DNA from: Rubripirellula obstinata
Lineage (GTDB): Bacteria > Planctomycetota > Planctomycetia > Pirellulales > Pirellulaceae
NCBI RefSeq assembly: GCF_001642955.1
Contig: NZ_LWSK01000032.1
Span: forward strand, 1 to 53,081
Direction of reading: 5' to 3'
DNA: 53,081 nucleotides
Under the pieces are notes generated by a model. That model saw only the letters and a list, made by a program, of their open reading frames with translations. It was not told the DNA's origin and searched no databases. Below are positions 8,574-18,200 of this stretch, piece after piece (position 1 is the stretch's first letter; every line of letters begins with the position of its first letter). The position numbers were made by a program, and so were the translations under genes.

Positions 8574-9458
8574 GTGAACTACCTACGCTCTCAATTGATT
8601 ACCCTTCGCAATGCCCTGGTTGCCAGGCGTCGCGAAGAGCGTTTGAACTTGATGTCACAGCGTGGGGAAGCTCCCTGCATGGTCGCCTTCTATCACCGAG
8701 TTGCCGACACGCACCCGAACGGTTGGTCGATCAGCCGAAGAGGCTTCCGAAAACATCTTGACTATTTCCAGCGTCGGTTTGAACCAGTATCGCTGTCGGA
8801 AGTGCAACGCCGCGTTCGCGAATCGTATTCGGCGAGGCCCACGATCACGATGACGTTTGATGATGGATATCAAGACAACATCGAATTCGCCTTGCCGCTT
8901 CTGATCGAGCGAAAGATGCCATGCACATACTTTGTATCAACAGCACACGTTTTGGATCAAAAGCCGTTTGGTCATGACATTGAATCAGGCATAGCATTGC
9001 CAATCAATACAGCGAAACAAATTCGTGAATGGTCAGATGCGGGAATCGAAATGGGATGCCACACTCGCAACCATGTCGATTTTGGGAAAGTCCACGATCC
9101 CGCCGAACGAAAGCAGGAAATTGTTGACGCAAAGAATGAACTGGAACAGATCATCGGAAAATCAGTGCGACACTTTGCGTTTCCCTTTGGAACAGAACAA
9201 CAGTTGACGCCGGAGGCAATCGAAACGGTACACCAAGCCGGTTTTGAAGGGTATTGCAGCGCATTCGGCGGCTACAACCTTGTCGGCCGAGATGCTTTCC
9301 ATATCCGACGCTTCCACGGCGACCCACAATTTGCTCGGCTGGTCAATTGGTGTTCGTATGATGAGAAAAAACTACAGCTTGAACCTGAACTTCTGATGCC
9401 AGAATCTGAAGCGAACAGTCACCAAGCAAGTCACGCCAACCAAACAATCGCATCTTAA
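8574..9458 (+). CDS. Polysaccharide deacetylase family protein
   Basis: A 294-residue NodB-fold (carbohydrate esterase 4-like) protein. MTFDDGYQDN carries the catalytic and metal-ligand Asp pair at residues 96-97, and MGCHTRNHVDF gives the H163-x3-H167 zinc ligands. RHFAFPFG is the next conserved block. No signal peptide is evident, so it probably acts at the cytoplasmic side or membrane during polysaccharide synthesis. The frame opens at a GTG (8574); a downstream start is possible because no clear ribosome binding site precedes it. A GT4 glycosyltransferase follows 92 bases downstream, with a family C palindrome between. The pair probably acts on a surface polysaccharide. Confidence 0.87.
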   Translation: MNYLRSQLITLRNALVARRREERLNLMSQRGEAPCMVAFYHRVADTHPNGWSISRRGFRKHLDYFQRRFEPVSLSEVQRRVRESYSARPTITMTFDDGYQDNIEFALPLLIERKMPCTYFVSTAHVLDQKPFGHDIESGIALPINTAKQIREWSDAGIEMGCHTRNHVDFGKVHDPAERKQEIVDAKNELEQIIGKSVRHFAFPFGTEQQLTPEAIETVHQAGFEGYCSAFGGYNLVGRDAFHIRRFHGDPQFARLVNWCSYDEKKLQLEPELLMPESEANSHQASHANQTIAS

Positions 9459-9461
9459 TAG

Positions 9462-9517
9462 TCGCCTTTCGCTCCGCGAAAGTGTGCTCTGACGCACTTT
9501 CGCGAAGCGAAAGGCGA
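9462..9517. repeat. Family C palindrome (TCGCCTTTCGCTCCGCGAAAG)
   Basis: An inverted repeat between two co-directional genes. The left arm begins TCGCCTTTCGCTCCGCG and the right arm ends GCGAAAGGCGA, with one or two mismatches. A perfect copy is at 42252-42309, and part of the left arm occurs near 3045. There is no T-run. Confidence 0.88.
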
Positions 9518-9550
9518 AAATTTTCCTGCTCGATCCATCGACTACTCTGA

Positions 9551-10798
9551 ATGCTAAACCTTTGCCGACCAAGACGAATTCAACAAAACCAAAAGCCCCT
9601 GCGATGCGCTTTTGTGATCACCAGCATGCCCGTTGGCGGTGCCGAAACACTGTTGGTCAACATGATGCGGGGAATGGATTCTGGCAAGATCGCACCCGAA
9701 GTGATCTGCCTAAAAGAACCAGGCCCGCTTGGTGAACAGATTCAAGATGAATTCCCCGTCCACAGCCGTTTGATCGGCGGGAAATGGGACATTGCTGTCG
9801 CTTGGCGATTGGCCAGGCTGATGAAACGGCGAAAATTCGATGTCGTGATCACGGTCGGGGCTGGCGACAAAATGTTCTGGGGCCGACTAGCCGCTGCTTT
9901 GGCACGTGTCCCCGTGATCGCATCCGCGTTGCACTCGACCGGGTGGCCAGACGGTGTTGGTCGCCTGAATCGGCTGCTGACGCCGATCACCGATGCAGTC
10001 ATCGGTGTCGCCGATTCTCATGGGGAATTCCTGCGAAGCTTTGAAAAGTTCCCAGCCGATAAGGTTCATGTCATTCGCAACGGTGTCGATTGCGAACGAT
10101 TTTCGCCAAACCCGGACGCAAGAAGTAGTTTGCGAAAAGAGCTTAGCCTACCGTCCGGCACACCGCTGATCGGAATTGTGGCAGCGCTGCGTAGCGAAAA
10201 GAATCATTCGATGTTGGTCCGCGCCGCATCAAAATTGAAATCCCAGCATCCTGATGCGCATTGGATCATCGTGGGTGATGGGCCAGAGCGACCGACGATC
10301 GAAAGTCTTGCGAAAGAATTAGGCGTCGCTGATCGAATTCACTTGCTCGGCACTCGGTATGACACACCAGCGATTCTTGCAGCACTGGATGTGTTTACGC
10401 TGTGTTCGCTGAACGAAGCATCGCCGGTATCGATCCTGGAATCGCTGGCTTGCGGAGTGCCCGTGGTTGCCACCGATGTCGGTTCAGTCAGCGAAACGGT
10501 GATCCACGAAGGCACAGGGCTGCTGATTGCATCGGAGGATACGGATGCAATGTCTGAGAGCATCGGTCGCTTGCTTGGCGATGCATCGCTACGACAACAG
10601 ATGGGAACAGCCGGCCGCAAATTGGTGCTGGAAACCGGATCGTTGGTTTCGATGGTTGCCGGTTACCAGGACCTAGCAATGACTCAGTACGCTCGTCATG
10701 CCAGCCGCAAGACCGCTGGCAAAATTGCTGAAGAAAAAGCTATGCCGCTTCGCGAATGGAATCGACTTGGGACGACACATGACCGGCGGCTTGGGTAA
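9551..10798 (+). CDS. Glycosyltransferase family 4 protein
   Basis: A 415-residue GT-B fold glycosyltransferase. The N-terminal domain starts FVITSMPVGGAETLLVNMM, the usual GT4 opening with the GG loop. The C-terminal nucleotide-sugar domain has NGVDCERF, GIVAALRSEKNHSMLV and the EX7E motif with Glu289 and Glu297 (EASPVSILE), then ACGVPVVATDVGSVSE. Donor and acceptor sugars cannot be deduced. With the adjacent polysaccharide deacetylase it fits synthesis of an exopolysaccharide or cell-surface glycan. The last 59 bases overlap the 3' end of the convergent gene on the other strand. Confidence 0.92.
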   Translation: MLNLCRPRRIQQNQKPLRCAFVITSMPVGGAETLLVNMMRGMDSGKIAPEVICLKEPGPLGEQIQDEFPVHSRLIGGKWDIAVAWRLARLMKRRKFDVVITVGAGDKMFWGRLAAALARVPVIASALHSTGWPDGVGRLNRLLTPITDAVIGVADSHGEFLRSFEKFPADKVHVIRNGVDCERFSPNPDARSSLRKELSLPSGTPLIGIVAALRSEKNHSMLVRAASKLKSQHPDAHWIIVGDGPERPTIESLAKELGVADRIHLLGTRYDTPAILAALDVFTLCSLNEASPVSILESLACGVPVVATDVGSVSETVIHEGTGLLIASEDTDAMSESIGRLLGDASLRQQMGTAGRKLVLETGSLVSMVAGYQDLAMTQYARHASRKTAGKIAEEKAMPLREWNRLGTTHDRRLG

Positions 10799-11492
10799 CC
10801 CACTGCTCACGCTCGATGCGTCCTTTGAATCCTAGGATCGCATTGAACGCTTCGCAATTTTCTGGTGTCCAATCAGCGATCTGCTCCATCAAGTAAACGC
10901 CGTTCTCGTACAGCTTTTGCTGATTGACGCCACCGATACCCCAGATCTCGGTAAGGTCGTCGCAGCGTTCGGGCGCCTCGGTGTAGACCAAACCAAGTTC
11001 CGGATCGATTCGGGTCGTGGAATCTTCGGCAGCGATTACTTCACTGGTGAAACCGACTTCGCTAGCGTTGTCTTGATTAGCTGATTCAGCGTCTTCGTAC
11101 AGGCTAAGTGTAGCGACGGCCGACGCTTGTTCTGCGTGAACGATCGCCTGCTGTTCCAATTCATACTGAGCCGATTCGAGCTGCTCGATACGATGCTGCA
11201 GGTCCGTGAATTCCAACTGCAGCGTTTGCAATCGGTGGTTGCAACTGACGAAGGCTTCGACCGTGTTGTTGAGTTCCAATTGCATGGCAGCGTTTTCTTT
11301 TTGCTGCAGATAGACCTGGCTCTTGATCGCCAGGATCTGACTGTCACGTTTTTTCTGTGACACGCCAAAGAATAGCCAGTAGGTGCCCCAGCAGACGATC
11401 AGCCCCAGATAAATACTCGCCAAACCGGCAAGCACTTCATAACTGGTGAGAGCAAGCAGGGAAAAAGCGGCTGGTGTTGTGAAAGAAATCAT
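10740..11492 (-). CDS. Membrane-anchored coiled-coil protein with H3TH-like domain
   Basis: A 250-residue protein. Residues 15-45 form a membrane segment (YEVLAGLASIYLGLIVCWGT). Residues 50-130 are a long Gln/Glu-rich coiled coil. The C-terminal 70 residues resemble the helix-hairpin-helix/H3TH domain annotated as flap-endonuclease-1-like (DLTEIWGIGGVNQQKLYENG, with ILGFKGRIEREQW near the end). The same C-terminal module occurs in many bacterial membrane proteins where nuclease activity is doubtful, because catalytic residues are absent. Function unknown; binding of nucleic acid or protein is possible. It converges on and overlaps the glycosyltransferase gene by 59 bases. Confidence 0.75.
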   Translation of the reverse strand: MISFTTPAAFSLLALTSYEVLAGLASIYLGLIVCWGTYWLFFGVSQKKRDSQILAIKSQVYLQQKENAAMQLELNNTVEAFVSCNHRLQTLQLEFTDLQHRIEQLESAQYELEQQAIVHAEQASAVATLSLYEDAESANQDNASEVGFTSEVIAAEDSTTRIDPELGLVYTEAPERCDDLTEIWGIGGVNQQKLYENGVYLMEQIADWTPENCEAFNAILGFKGRIEREQWVTQAAGHVSSQVDSIREAA

Positions 11493-11680
11493 GATGCATT
11501 GCGAATCGAAAATGAGCGGAAATCGTCATTACACCGGTCATCGACGTTTGTTGACTAGTGCGATCAAACAAATCGATTCAGCCGTTACAGCTTCACATCG
11601 CAGTGCCTGGGGAATCCATTTCCAGCAAACCCGGTACTGAACCGCTAAGGAATGGTCACGAAACAAGTTCCTGATTTCCC

Positions 11681-11744
11681 AACCCGAACGCGTAAGCGAG
11701 GGATCGTGTTTGACGCGGAAATCCCTCGCTCACGCGTTCGGGTT
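11681..11744. repeat. Inverted repeat, 23-bp arms
   Basis: Arms 11681-11703 (starting AACCCGAACGCG) and 11722-11744 (ending CGCGTTCGGGTT) are complementary with one mismatch. A weaker relative may be the GAAGCGTGAGCGAGGGA stretch near 24742. Confidence 0.85.
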
Positions 11745-11791
11745 CAGATTTGGTGGAATCCGGTCCCAGGAAGTTATTTCGGGACAATCCC

Positions 11792-11903
11792 TAAACCGCG
11801 TGGGCATCGCCGTGAAGGGTTTCAAAACCGTTTAACCGCGTGGGCATCGCCCCGCGCGTCCACGCTGAACGAAACGCGATGGCCGATGCCCGCGCGGTTA
11901 AAC
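11792..11903. repeat. Family E compound repeat (CCGCGTGGGCATCGCC)
   Basis: Two direct copies of AACCGCGTGGGCATCGCC (from 11792 and about 11832) are followed by an inverted copy ending in CGCGGTTAAAC near 11903. The same unit occurs inverted at about 3432-3465, again followed by TAAACGAAC. Confidence 0.8.
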
Positions 11904-11919
11904 GAACTAGCAAAATGAA

Positions 11920-12006
11920 GTAGGCCGGAACAAACGCAGCGAAGTTCCGGCAATGGCGCTAGACCATCATGCAATGCCGGAACTGCGCCAAGCTTGTTCC
12001 GGCCTA
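11920..12006. repeat. Long inverted repeat ending GTAGGCCGGAACAA
   Basis: GTAGGCCGGAACAA at 11920 pairs with TTGTTCCGGCCTAC ending at 12006; the inner GTTCCGGCA and TGCCGGAAC also pair. It resembles family A only at the outer GTAGGCCG ends. It lies about 100 bases upstream of the rhamnosidase operon. Confidence 0.85.
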
Positions 12007-12107
12007 CGGTAGTTCCAAAACATCGTCGTTGGGTTTTGTTATTATTGTAGCGATCGCCTGTCCAAATAATTCACTCCCGATCCCTGGGTTAGTCCCCCGG
12101 AATTCCA

Positions 12108-14459
12108 ATGAACCGATTCTTATTACTTATTGTTACCACTATTTCCTTGACGATCGGATCCGCTGCAAATTCAGCAGCGATGGATTGGAAGGCACATTGG
12201 ATCTGGCAAGCCAAAGATGGCCCGGCCAATACGTGGGTGGCGTTCCGCAAAGAATTCGAGATGAACGAGGTGCCAGAAAAGGTGCTCGCCAACATTTCGA
12301 CCGACACCAAATACTGGCTTTGGATCAATGGCGAGATGGTGCTGTTCGAGGGTGGACTGGCTCGCGGGCCGCATCGCGATGGAACGTACTATGACGAAGT
12401 CGAGTTACAACCATTCCTGAAGCCGGGAAAAAATAGCCTCGCAATTCTGGTTTGGTACTGGGGAAAAACGGCAAAGACTCACGAGGATAGCGGGAAAGGT
12501 GGTTTGGTCTTTTCGGCTGACCTGGGCGAAACAGTGCTGCAGTCCGACCGCAGTTGGATGCTGAAAGTGCATCCGGCTTACGACCCAAAAAGCAAAGGAC
12601 TGAATCGATCGGCCAACCGACCCAACGCGATGGACGTTAAATTTGACGCACGCAAGGCCATGGGGGACTGGTCAGGCAAAGCGTGGTATTCGGCTGATTA
12701 TTCAATGGACGAAAGCTGGAAGCCTGCCACCGAAAAAGGCGTTCCACCGGCAATGCCGTGGGGCAAACTGGTCAAGCGACCGATCCCGCATTGGAACGAT
12801 CGTGGTTTGACCGATTACGAATCACTGCGAATTGGCAAAAAGAAGATCACGTTGCCGTACAAGAATGAAGGCAAAAAACCGGTCACCATTTTTGCCAAGC
12901 TTCCTAAAAACAAACAGATCACGCCCTACTTGAAGGTGAACAGCAACGGCGGCAGAACGATCAAGATCGGAACCGACAATTCGTGGAATCTGATCAACGC
13001 ACAGTACACGACCAAACATGGCGTGCAATCGTTCGAGACGTATTCGTGGATGAGCGGCCATGCAGTGAAATATACGGTTCCGCCAGGCGTTGAAGTTCAA
13101 GACCTGCAATATCGCTGGACCGGTTTGGGATCGATCACAGGAACCTTCCAGTGCAGCGATCCGTTTTTCGAGCGACTGTGGTCGATGGCCGCAAACACAC
13201 TTTATATTTGTTCACGCGATTGTTACATGGACTGCCCAGACCGCGAACGTGGACTTTGGATCGGTGATGTGGCTGACCAGACCGGCGCGGTGTTTTACAC
13301 GCTTGGCGAACCAGGACGTTTGCTTTTGAAGAAGGGAATCGACAACACGATTGCCTATCAGAACAGCGATATCATCCAGGGACTGGCACCAGGATTTGGC
13401 AACTACCGCGGCAAGAGCAGCGAACTGACGGCCCAAAGCCTGCAATACATTGATCAAGGAATTTGGCGTTACTATTTCAACACCGGCGACAAGGCCACGC
13501 TGGCAAATGCTTATCCCTCAGTGTTAGCCTATTTGAAGTTATGGAACATGGAACCGAGTGGCTTGCCTGAAATTCGCAAAGGCTATGCATCGTGGGTGGA
13601 TTGGGGAACTAATCCAGACAAGAAGCCTGTCGAAGTGTGTTGGTACTACATCGCGCTGGACGCAGCCAAAAAGATGGCGATGGAACTAGACAAACCGGAC
13701 GACATCGGCTGGTACGATGAACGCATCCAAAGCATCGCAGCCAACTTTGACAAAATCTATTGGCGAGATGGCTATTACGGTTCGCAAGGCGCAGTCAAGG
13801 ATGAACGGGTCAGCGCGCTTGCGATTCTCAATGGCCTGGCCGACCCAAGCAAGTATTCCGCATTGCTAGAAAACGTGTTAACGACCGAGTACAACGCCAG
13901 CCCGCACATGGAATGGATCGTCGAAGAAGCGATCATGTTAGCCGGAGATCACGCTGCTGGTTTGAAACGAATGCGCGAGCGATATCAATCGCAGGTCGAT
14001 GACAAGGACCTGACCACGTTGTGCGAAAAGTTCGGTAAAAAAAGAGGCACGCCCAACCACGCCTGGAACGCACCCAACTACGTGCTATCCCGTTACATCG
14101 CTGGAATTGCGGCGGACGAAGTCGCCTGGAAAAGCTATCACGTTCTGCCCAACCTTGCGCACCTAACCGCCGTCAAGCAAGTGGTGCCGAGCGTTCAAGG
14201 CGATATCTCCGTCGATATCAAACTATCCGACAAAAACTACACGATGCACTTGATATCACCAGCGGGCACGAAGGCGGTCGTCGGGATTCCAAAGGCATCG
14301 ATTGCTACCACCGTGATTATGGTCAACGGTTCCACCATCTGGGAAAATGGCACCTTCGTTGACAACGTTTCGGGCATCTCTTGGAACGGAGAGAGTAGTG
14401 AACATCTGAAATTTGACGTCGCGTCTGGAACGTGGACGTTTACCGCAAAAGCGGATTGA
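12108..14459 (+). CDS. GH78-like alpha-L-rhamnosidase, secreted
   Basis: A 783-residue secreted glycosidase. Residues 1-24 form a signal peptide (LLLIVTTISLTIGSAANSAA). A beta-sandwich domain follows (WKAHWIWQAKDGPANTW; YWLWINGEMVLFEGG), then an (alpha/alpha)6 barrel. MDCPDRERGLWIGD places Asp375, Glu380 and Asp387 at the D-x4-E-x6-D spacing of the GH78 active site. TLCEKF with Glu640 is the candidate catalytic base, followed by NHAWNAPN. GH78 enzymes remove alpha-L-rhamnose from glycans. It leads an operon with DUF1080 (40-base gap) and a GH106-like gene. The paralogue at 45893 is clearly related, and a broken copy is at 35036. Substrate linkage is unknown. Confidence 0.88.
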   Translation: MNRFLLLIVTTISLTIGSAANSAAMDWKAHWIWQAKDGPANTWVAFRKEFEMNEVPEKVLANISTDTKYWLWINGEMVLFEGGLARGPHRDGTYYDEVELQPFLKPGKNSLAILVWYWGKTAKTHEDSGKGGLVFSADLGETVLQSDRSWMLKVHPAYDPKSKGLNRSANRPNAMDVKFDARKAMGDWSGKAWYSADYSMDESWKPATEKGVPPAMPWGKLVKRPIPHWNDRGLTDYESLRIGKKKITLPYKNEGKKPVTIFAKLPKNKQITPYLKVNSNGGRTIKIGTDNSWNLINAQYTTKHGVQSFETYSWMSGHAVKYTVPPGVEVQDLQYRWTGLGSITGTFQCSDPFFERLWSMAANTLYICSRDCYMDCPDRERGLWIGDVADQTGAVFYTLGEPGRLLLKKGIDNTIAYQNSDIIQGLAPGFGNYRGKSSELTAQSLQYIDQGIWRYYFNTGDKATLANAYPSVLAYLKLWNMEPSGLPEIRKGYASWVDWGTNPDKKPVEVCWYYIALDAAKKMAMELDKPDDIGWYDERIQSIAANFDKIYWRDGYYGSQGAVKDERVSALAILNGLADPSKYSALLENVLTTEYNASPHMEWIVEEAIMLAGDHAAGLKRMRERYQSQVDDKDLTTLCEKFGKKRGTPNHAWNAPNYVLSRYIAGIAADEVAWKSYHVLPNLAHLTAVKQVVPSVQGDISVDIKLSDKNYTMHLISPAGTKAVVGIPKASIATTVIMVNGSTIWENGTFVDNVSGISWNGESSEHLKFDVASGTWTFTAKAD

Positions 14460-14499
14460 ACCTTTCCATTTTTCGATCAAATTCCATTAGGAACCCATA

Positions 14500-15216
14500 G
14501 TGAATATCTCTCCGATGAAAAACACCTTAGCCCTGCTTCTTCTTTTCACCTGCGTAGCCACCGCCGCGACCTCGGTTGCCGCGAAAGGTAAAGCCGGGAA
14601 ACAGCCGATCAACACCGACTCCGAACCATACCTGAAGGGCGAAGGATTCGTATCCCTGTTCGACGGCAAAACGCTCGATGGCTGGGTGACCAGGCAGGGG
14701 ACGATGAAGTTCGAGGCAATTGATGGCGAGATCGTTGGAACCTGCAGCAAGGGGCCAAGCACGTTCCTGTGTACGGAAAAGGACTACACCGATTTTGTCT
14801 TCACCTGCGAATTCAAGTGGGCGGTCGATGGGAATTCCGGCGTCCAGGTTCGATCCCGAACACGCAAGGGTAAGGACGTCGAGATTGTCTTCGGTCCGCA
14901 GGTCGAGATGGAAGACCTTGCCAAAAAGGGACGTGGTTGGTCCGGCGGAATTTATGGGCAGGCCTGCGGCGGTTGGTTTTACCCGCTCAAATCCCCCGAG
15001 CATCGACCGCTCAAAGACATCATCGACCGCAGCGGTTGGAACCGCATGACGGTGAAGGTGCAGGGAAACGTGTTCAAGACCTGGATCAACGGCCAACCTG
15101 CGGCGAACTGGATCGACGAAGAAAACGAATACCCCAACGGCTTTATCGGCCTGCAGGTCCATGGCGGCAAACAGGGCACCATCCACTGGCGGAATCTCAG
15201 CATCAAAGAACTCTGA
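14500..15216 (+). CDS. DUF1080 (3-keto-disaccharide hydrolase) protein, secreted
   Basis: A 238-residue single-domain protein. A signal peptide (NTLALLLLFTCVATAATS) precedes one DUF1080 jelly-roll domain from about residue 48: FVSLFDGKTLDGWV, GEIVGT, FEFKWAVDGNSGVQVR-like strand, and GFIGLQVHGG near the end. Pfam calls this family 3-keto-disaccharide hydrolase, and some members cleave 3-keto-glycosides. No partner glycoside-3-oxidoreductase is in this operon, so a plain binding or hydrolase role is equally open. The start GTG at 14500 is seven bases after AGGA; the ATG at 14515 is the alternative. It lies between the GH78-like and GH106-like genes with gaps of 40 and 24 bases. Confidence 0.87.
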   Translation: MNISPMKNTLALLLLFTCVATAATSVAAKGKAGKQPINTDSEPYLKGEGFVSLFDGKTLDGWVTRQGTMKFEAIDGEIVGTCSKGPSTFLCTEKDYTDFVFTCEFKWAVDGNSGVQVRSRTRKGKDVEIVFGPQVEMEDLAKKGRGWSGGIYGQACGGWFYPLKSPEHRPLKDIIDRSGWNRMTVKVQGNVFKTWINGQPAANWIDEENEYPNGFIGLQVHGGKQGTIHWRNLSIKEL

Positions 15217-15240
15217 GACATCCACGAAGCATTCCATTAA

Positions 15241-18200
15241 TTGAAACAAATACTGATGAGCATCATGAGACATTTTGCGGTTGCAGCTCTTTTTATGGCT
15301 GCTGTCACAAACCTGGTTGCCGCGGAACCGCTGCGGGATAGTTTTCAATCGCCCCCCAATTCAGCCAAGCCGCATACGTGGTGGCACTGGATGAACGGCT
15401 ATGTGACGGCCGACGGCATCACGAAGGATCTGGAAGCGATGCAGCGTGCCGGGGTTGGCGGTTTCCAGGCTTTTCAGATTGAATTTGGGATGGATTCCGG
15501 GCCGGTTAAGTATCTGAGCAGCCAATGGCGCGAGCTGATGACGCATTCGATTCAAGAGGCCGAGCGTCTGGGGCTGGAGGTCTGCTTTCACAACTGTGCC
15601 GGATGGTCTAGCAGCGGCGGACCATGGATTACACCGGAGTACGCGATGCAGGAGGTTGTCTGGACCCAGCAACAGGTGCAGCAACAGATGCCGGGGGCCA
15701 AGAGGATCGACGTGAAGCTGCCACGTCCCAAAAATTTGCGGGATAACTATTTCCGAGACATCGCTGTTTTGGCGTTCCCAACCCCGAAATCAGAACGCGG
15801 TGACAAAACAGGTTTTCGCATCGACAATTGGAAAGCCAAAGCCGGTTACGAACGCGACAATGACATTCAAGCGGACACTCGCAAAGTCGATTCAGGCGAT
15901 CTGATTGAGTTGAACTCGATCATTGACCTGACCGAAAAGATGGACGCCTCCGGCCGACTTCGATGGAACGCACCCAAGGGCGATTGGACGATCGTCCGCT
16001 TCGGGCATGCGGTCTGCGGACTTCGCAACCGTCCTGCACCCAAAGAAGGACGCGGAAACGAATGCGATAAAATGAGCAAGGCCGCTGCAGAGTGGCACTG
16101 GAAAAACACGGTGCAAAAAGTGATTGATGATGCAGGACCGCTGACGGGCAAGTCATTCAATAGCGTGCTGATCGACAGCTACGAAACGGGGCAGCAAAAC
16201 TGGACCCGCGGCTTCGACGACGAATTCCAGCGCCGCATGGGCTATGACGTGATCAAACATCTGCCCGCCGTGACGGGGCGTGTGATCAATGATTTGGAAT
16301 ACACCGAGCGGTTCCTGTGGGATTTTCGACGTGTCGTTGCGGACCTATGGACCGAAAACTACTACGGTCACTTTGCCAAAATGTGCCACGAAAACGGCCT
16401 GTTGCTTGCGTGTGAGCCTTACGGTTTGCCGGGCAACTTGGACAACTTTCAGGTTGCCGATATGTCGGACATCCCGATGGGTGAATGGTGGGCCAGAAAG
16501 TCATCGGGACTGCACAACAGTTCGTCAAAAATGGCGGCGTCCGCCGCACACACCAATGGTCGCCGATTCGTGGGCGCAGAAGCCTTTACCGCTGGCCGAG
16601 CCGAAGCTGCGTTTGTGAATCACCCCTACGTGTTAAAAGCGCAGGGCGACTACTTTTTCTGCAAGGGCATCAACCGATTTTACTTCCATTCGTTTGTTCA
16701 TCAGCCCTGGGGCGACGATGTTCTGCCCGGCATGACGATGGCCGTATGGGGATTTCAAAACCACCGCAACAATACGTGGTACGAACAGGGGCGGGCGTGG
16801 AACGAATACCTGGCCCGCAGCCAATACATGTTGCAGGAAGGAACCTTTCAGGCAGACCTATGTTATTACCCCGGCGAAAATGCGCCGCAGGTCGCGGCAC
16901 TGCGCAAGGATATGCAACCGGCTGTCCCCGCAGGATATGACTACGACACGATTTCGAAAAACAACTTGATGAAGTTGACTGTCGAAGACGGATACGTGGT
17001 GCTGCCGGGGTTGATGAAATACCGGTTGCTGGTGATGCCCGAAGGTCCGGTGCGGCTCGATGTGTTGGAACACATTGAAGGTTTGGTGAAGGCAGGTGCC
17101 CACGTGGTTTGGGCAAAACCACAGCTTACACCCGCTTTGCAAGATTATCCCAAAGCGGATCAGGTCGTGCGTGCCGCCGCAGACAAAATGTGGGGCGACT
17201 GCGATGGGAAAACCGTCACCGAAGCCAGCTTCGGCAAAGGAAAGATTTACTGGACCGATTCGCTGCCAGAGATTCTTGCTTCGATGGACGTTCTTCCGGA
17301 TGTCGAGTTCCAGTCGGCTCAAGCCATCGCACCCACGCTTTATGAAGGCAATGGCTATGAATGGATTCATCGCAAGATCGAATCTGCGGATGTGTATTTG
17401 ATTTCCAACCAACAGGATGTCGCTCGTCAGGTCGAGGTTGTTTGTCGAGTAACCGACCGTGTGCCTGAGTTGTGGAACGCGGAGACCGGTTCGATCCAGC
17501 AGGCACCGATCTATCAATCCACCCAAGATGGACGCACGCTGGTAAGACTGTTTTTGGAACCAGCCGAATCCGTGTTTGTGGTCTTTGACGAACAGGTCAA
17601 AACGCCCAGCGTCGTGGACGTTTTGCACAATGGGAAAAGTTCGTTCACGACGTCAAAGAAAGACTCGCAAGTCTTGCAGATTCACCAAGCCGTCTACGGA
17701 GACTTGAACGGCGATTCCAGCCGTCAGTTGAATGTCACCGCGACGTTAAAGAAACGGGTTAACAATCATTCACTCCGTGCGGTCGTCAACAATCGACTGG
17801 CGGGGCGTGACCCAGCACCCAAGACAAAAAAACAATTACGAGTGGTTTATTCACTCGGTGACAACAAGTCCACGATCTTGGTTAATGAAAATGAAATGCT
17901 CAATCTAGGAAGCGAAACTGAAATGGTTGCTGCAACGCCAGAACCCGCCGTGCTGTCGAAATCTGAAAAAGGTTCCGTTCTGACAGCGATGGAAACCGGC
18001 GATTATGAACTGGTCTATTCCGATGGATCGCGACGATCGGTTCAGGTTTCATCGATCCCGAAACCGGTCGATCTGTCGCGTGATTGGAACCTCAACTGCC
18101 CTGATGGTTGGGGACCGTCGCAGATCGAATTGGATCAACTGATTTCATGGGCGGACCACAGTGACCCCGACCTGAAATACTTTTCCGGCACTGCGGTCTA

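Larger units (their letters stand above)
11493..12107. other. Intergenic region with three inverted repeats
   Basis: No credible gene, but it presumably contains the promoter of the rhamnosidase operon. It holds an inverted repeat at 11681-11744, a compound repeat at 11792-11903 with two copies of CCGCGTGGGCATCGCC and an inverted third copy, and a long inverted repeat at 11920-12006. Open frames here read through these repeats. Confidence 0.7.

Noticed and set aside
14527-15348. 273-residue open frame on the minus strand
   Set aside because: It is antisense to the DUF1080 gene, which has a signal peptide and clear family motifs; the antisense product shows none.
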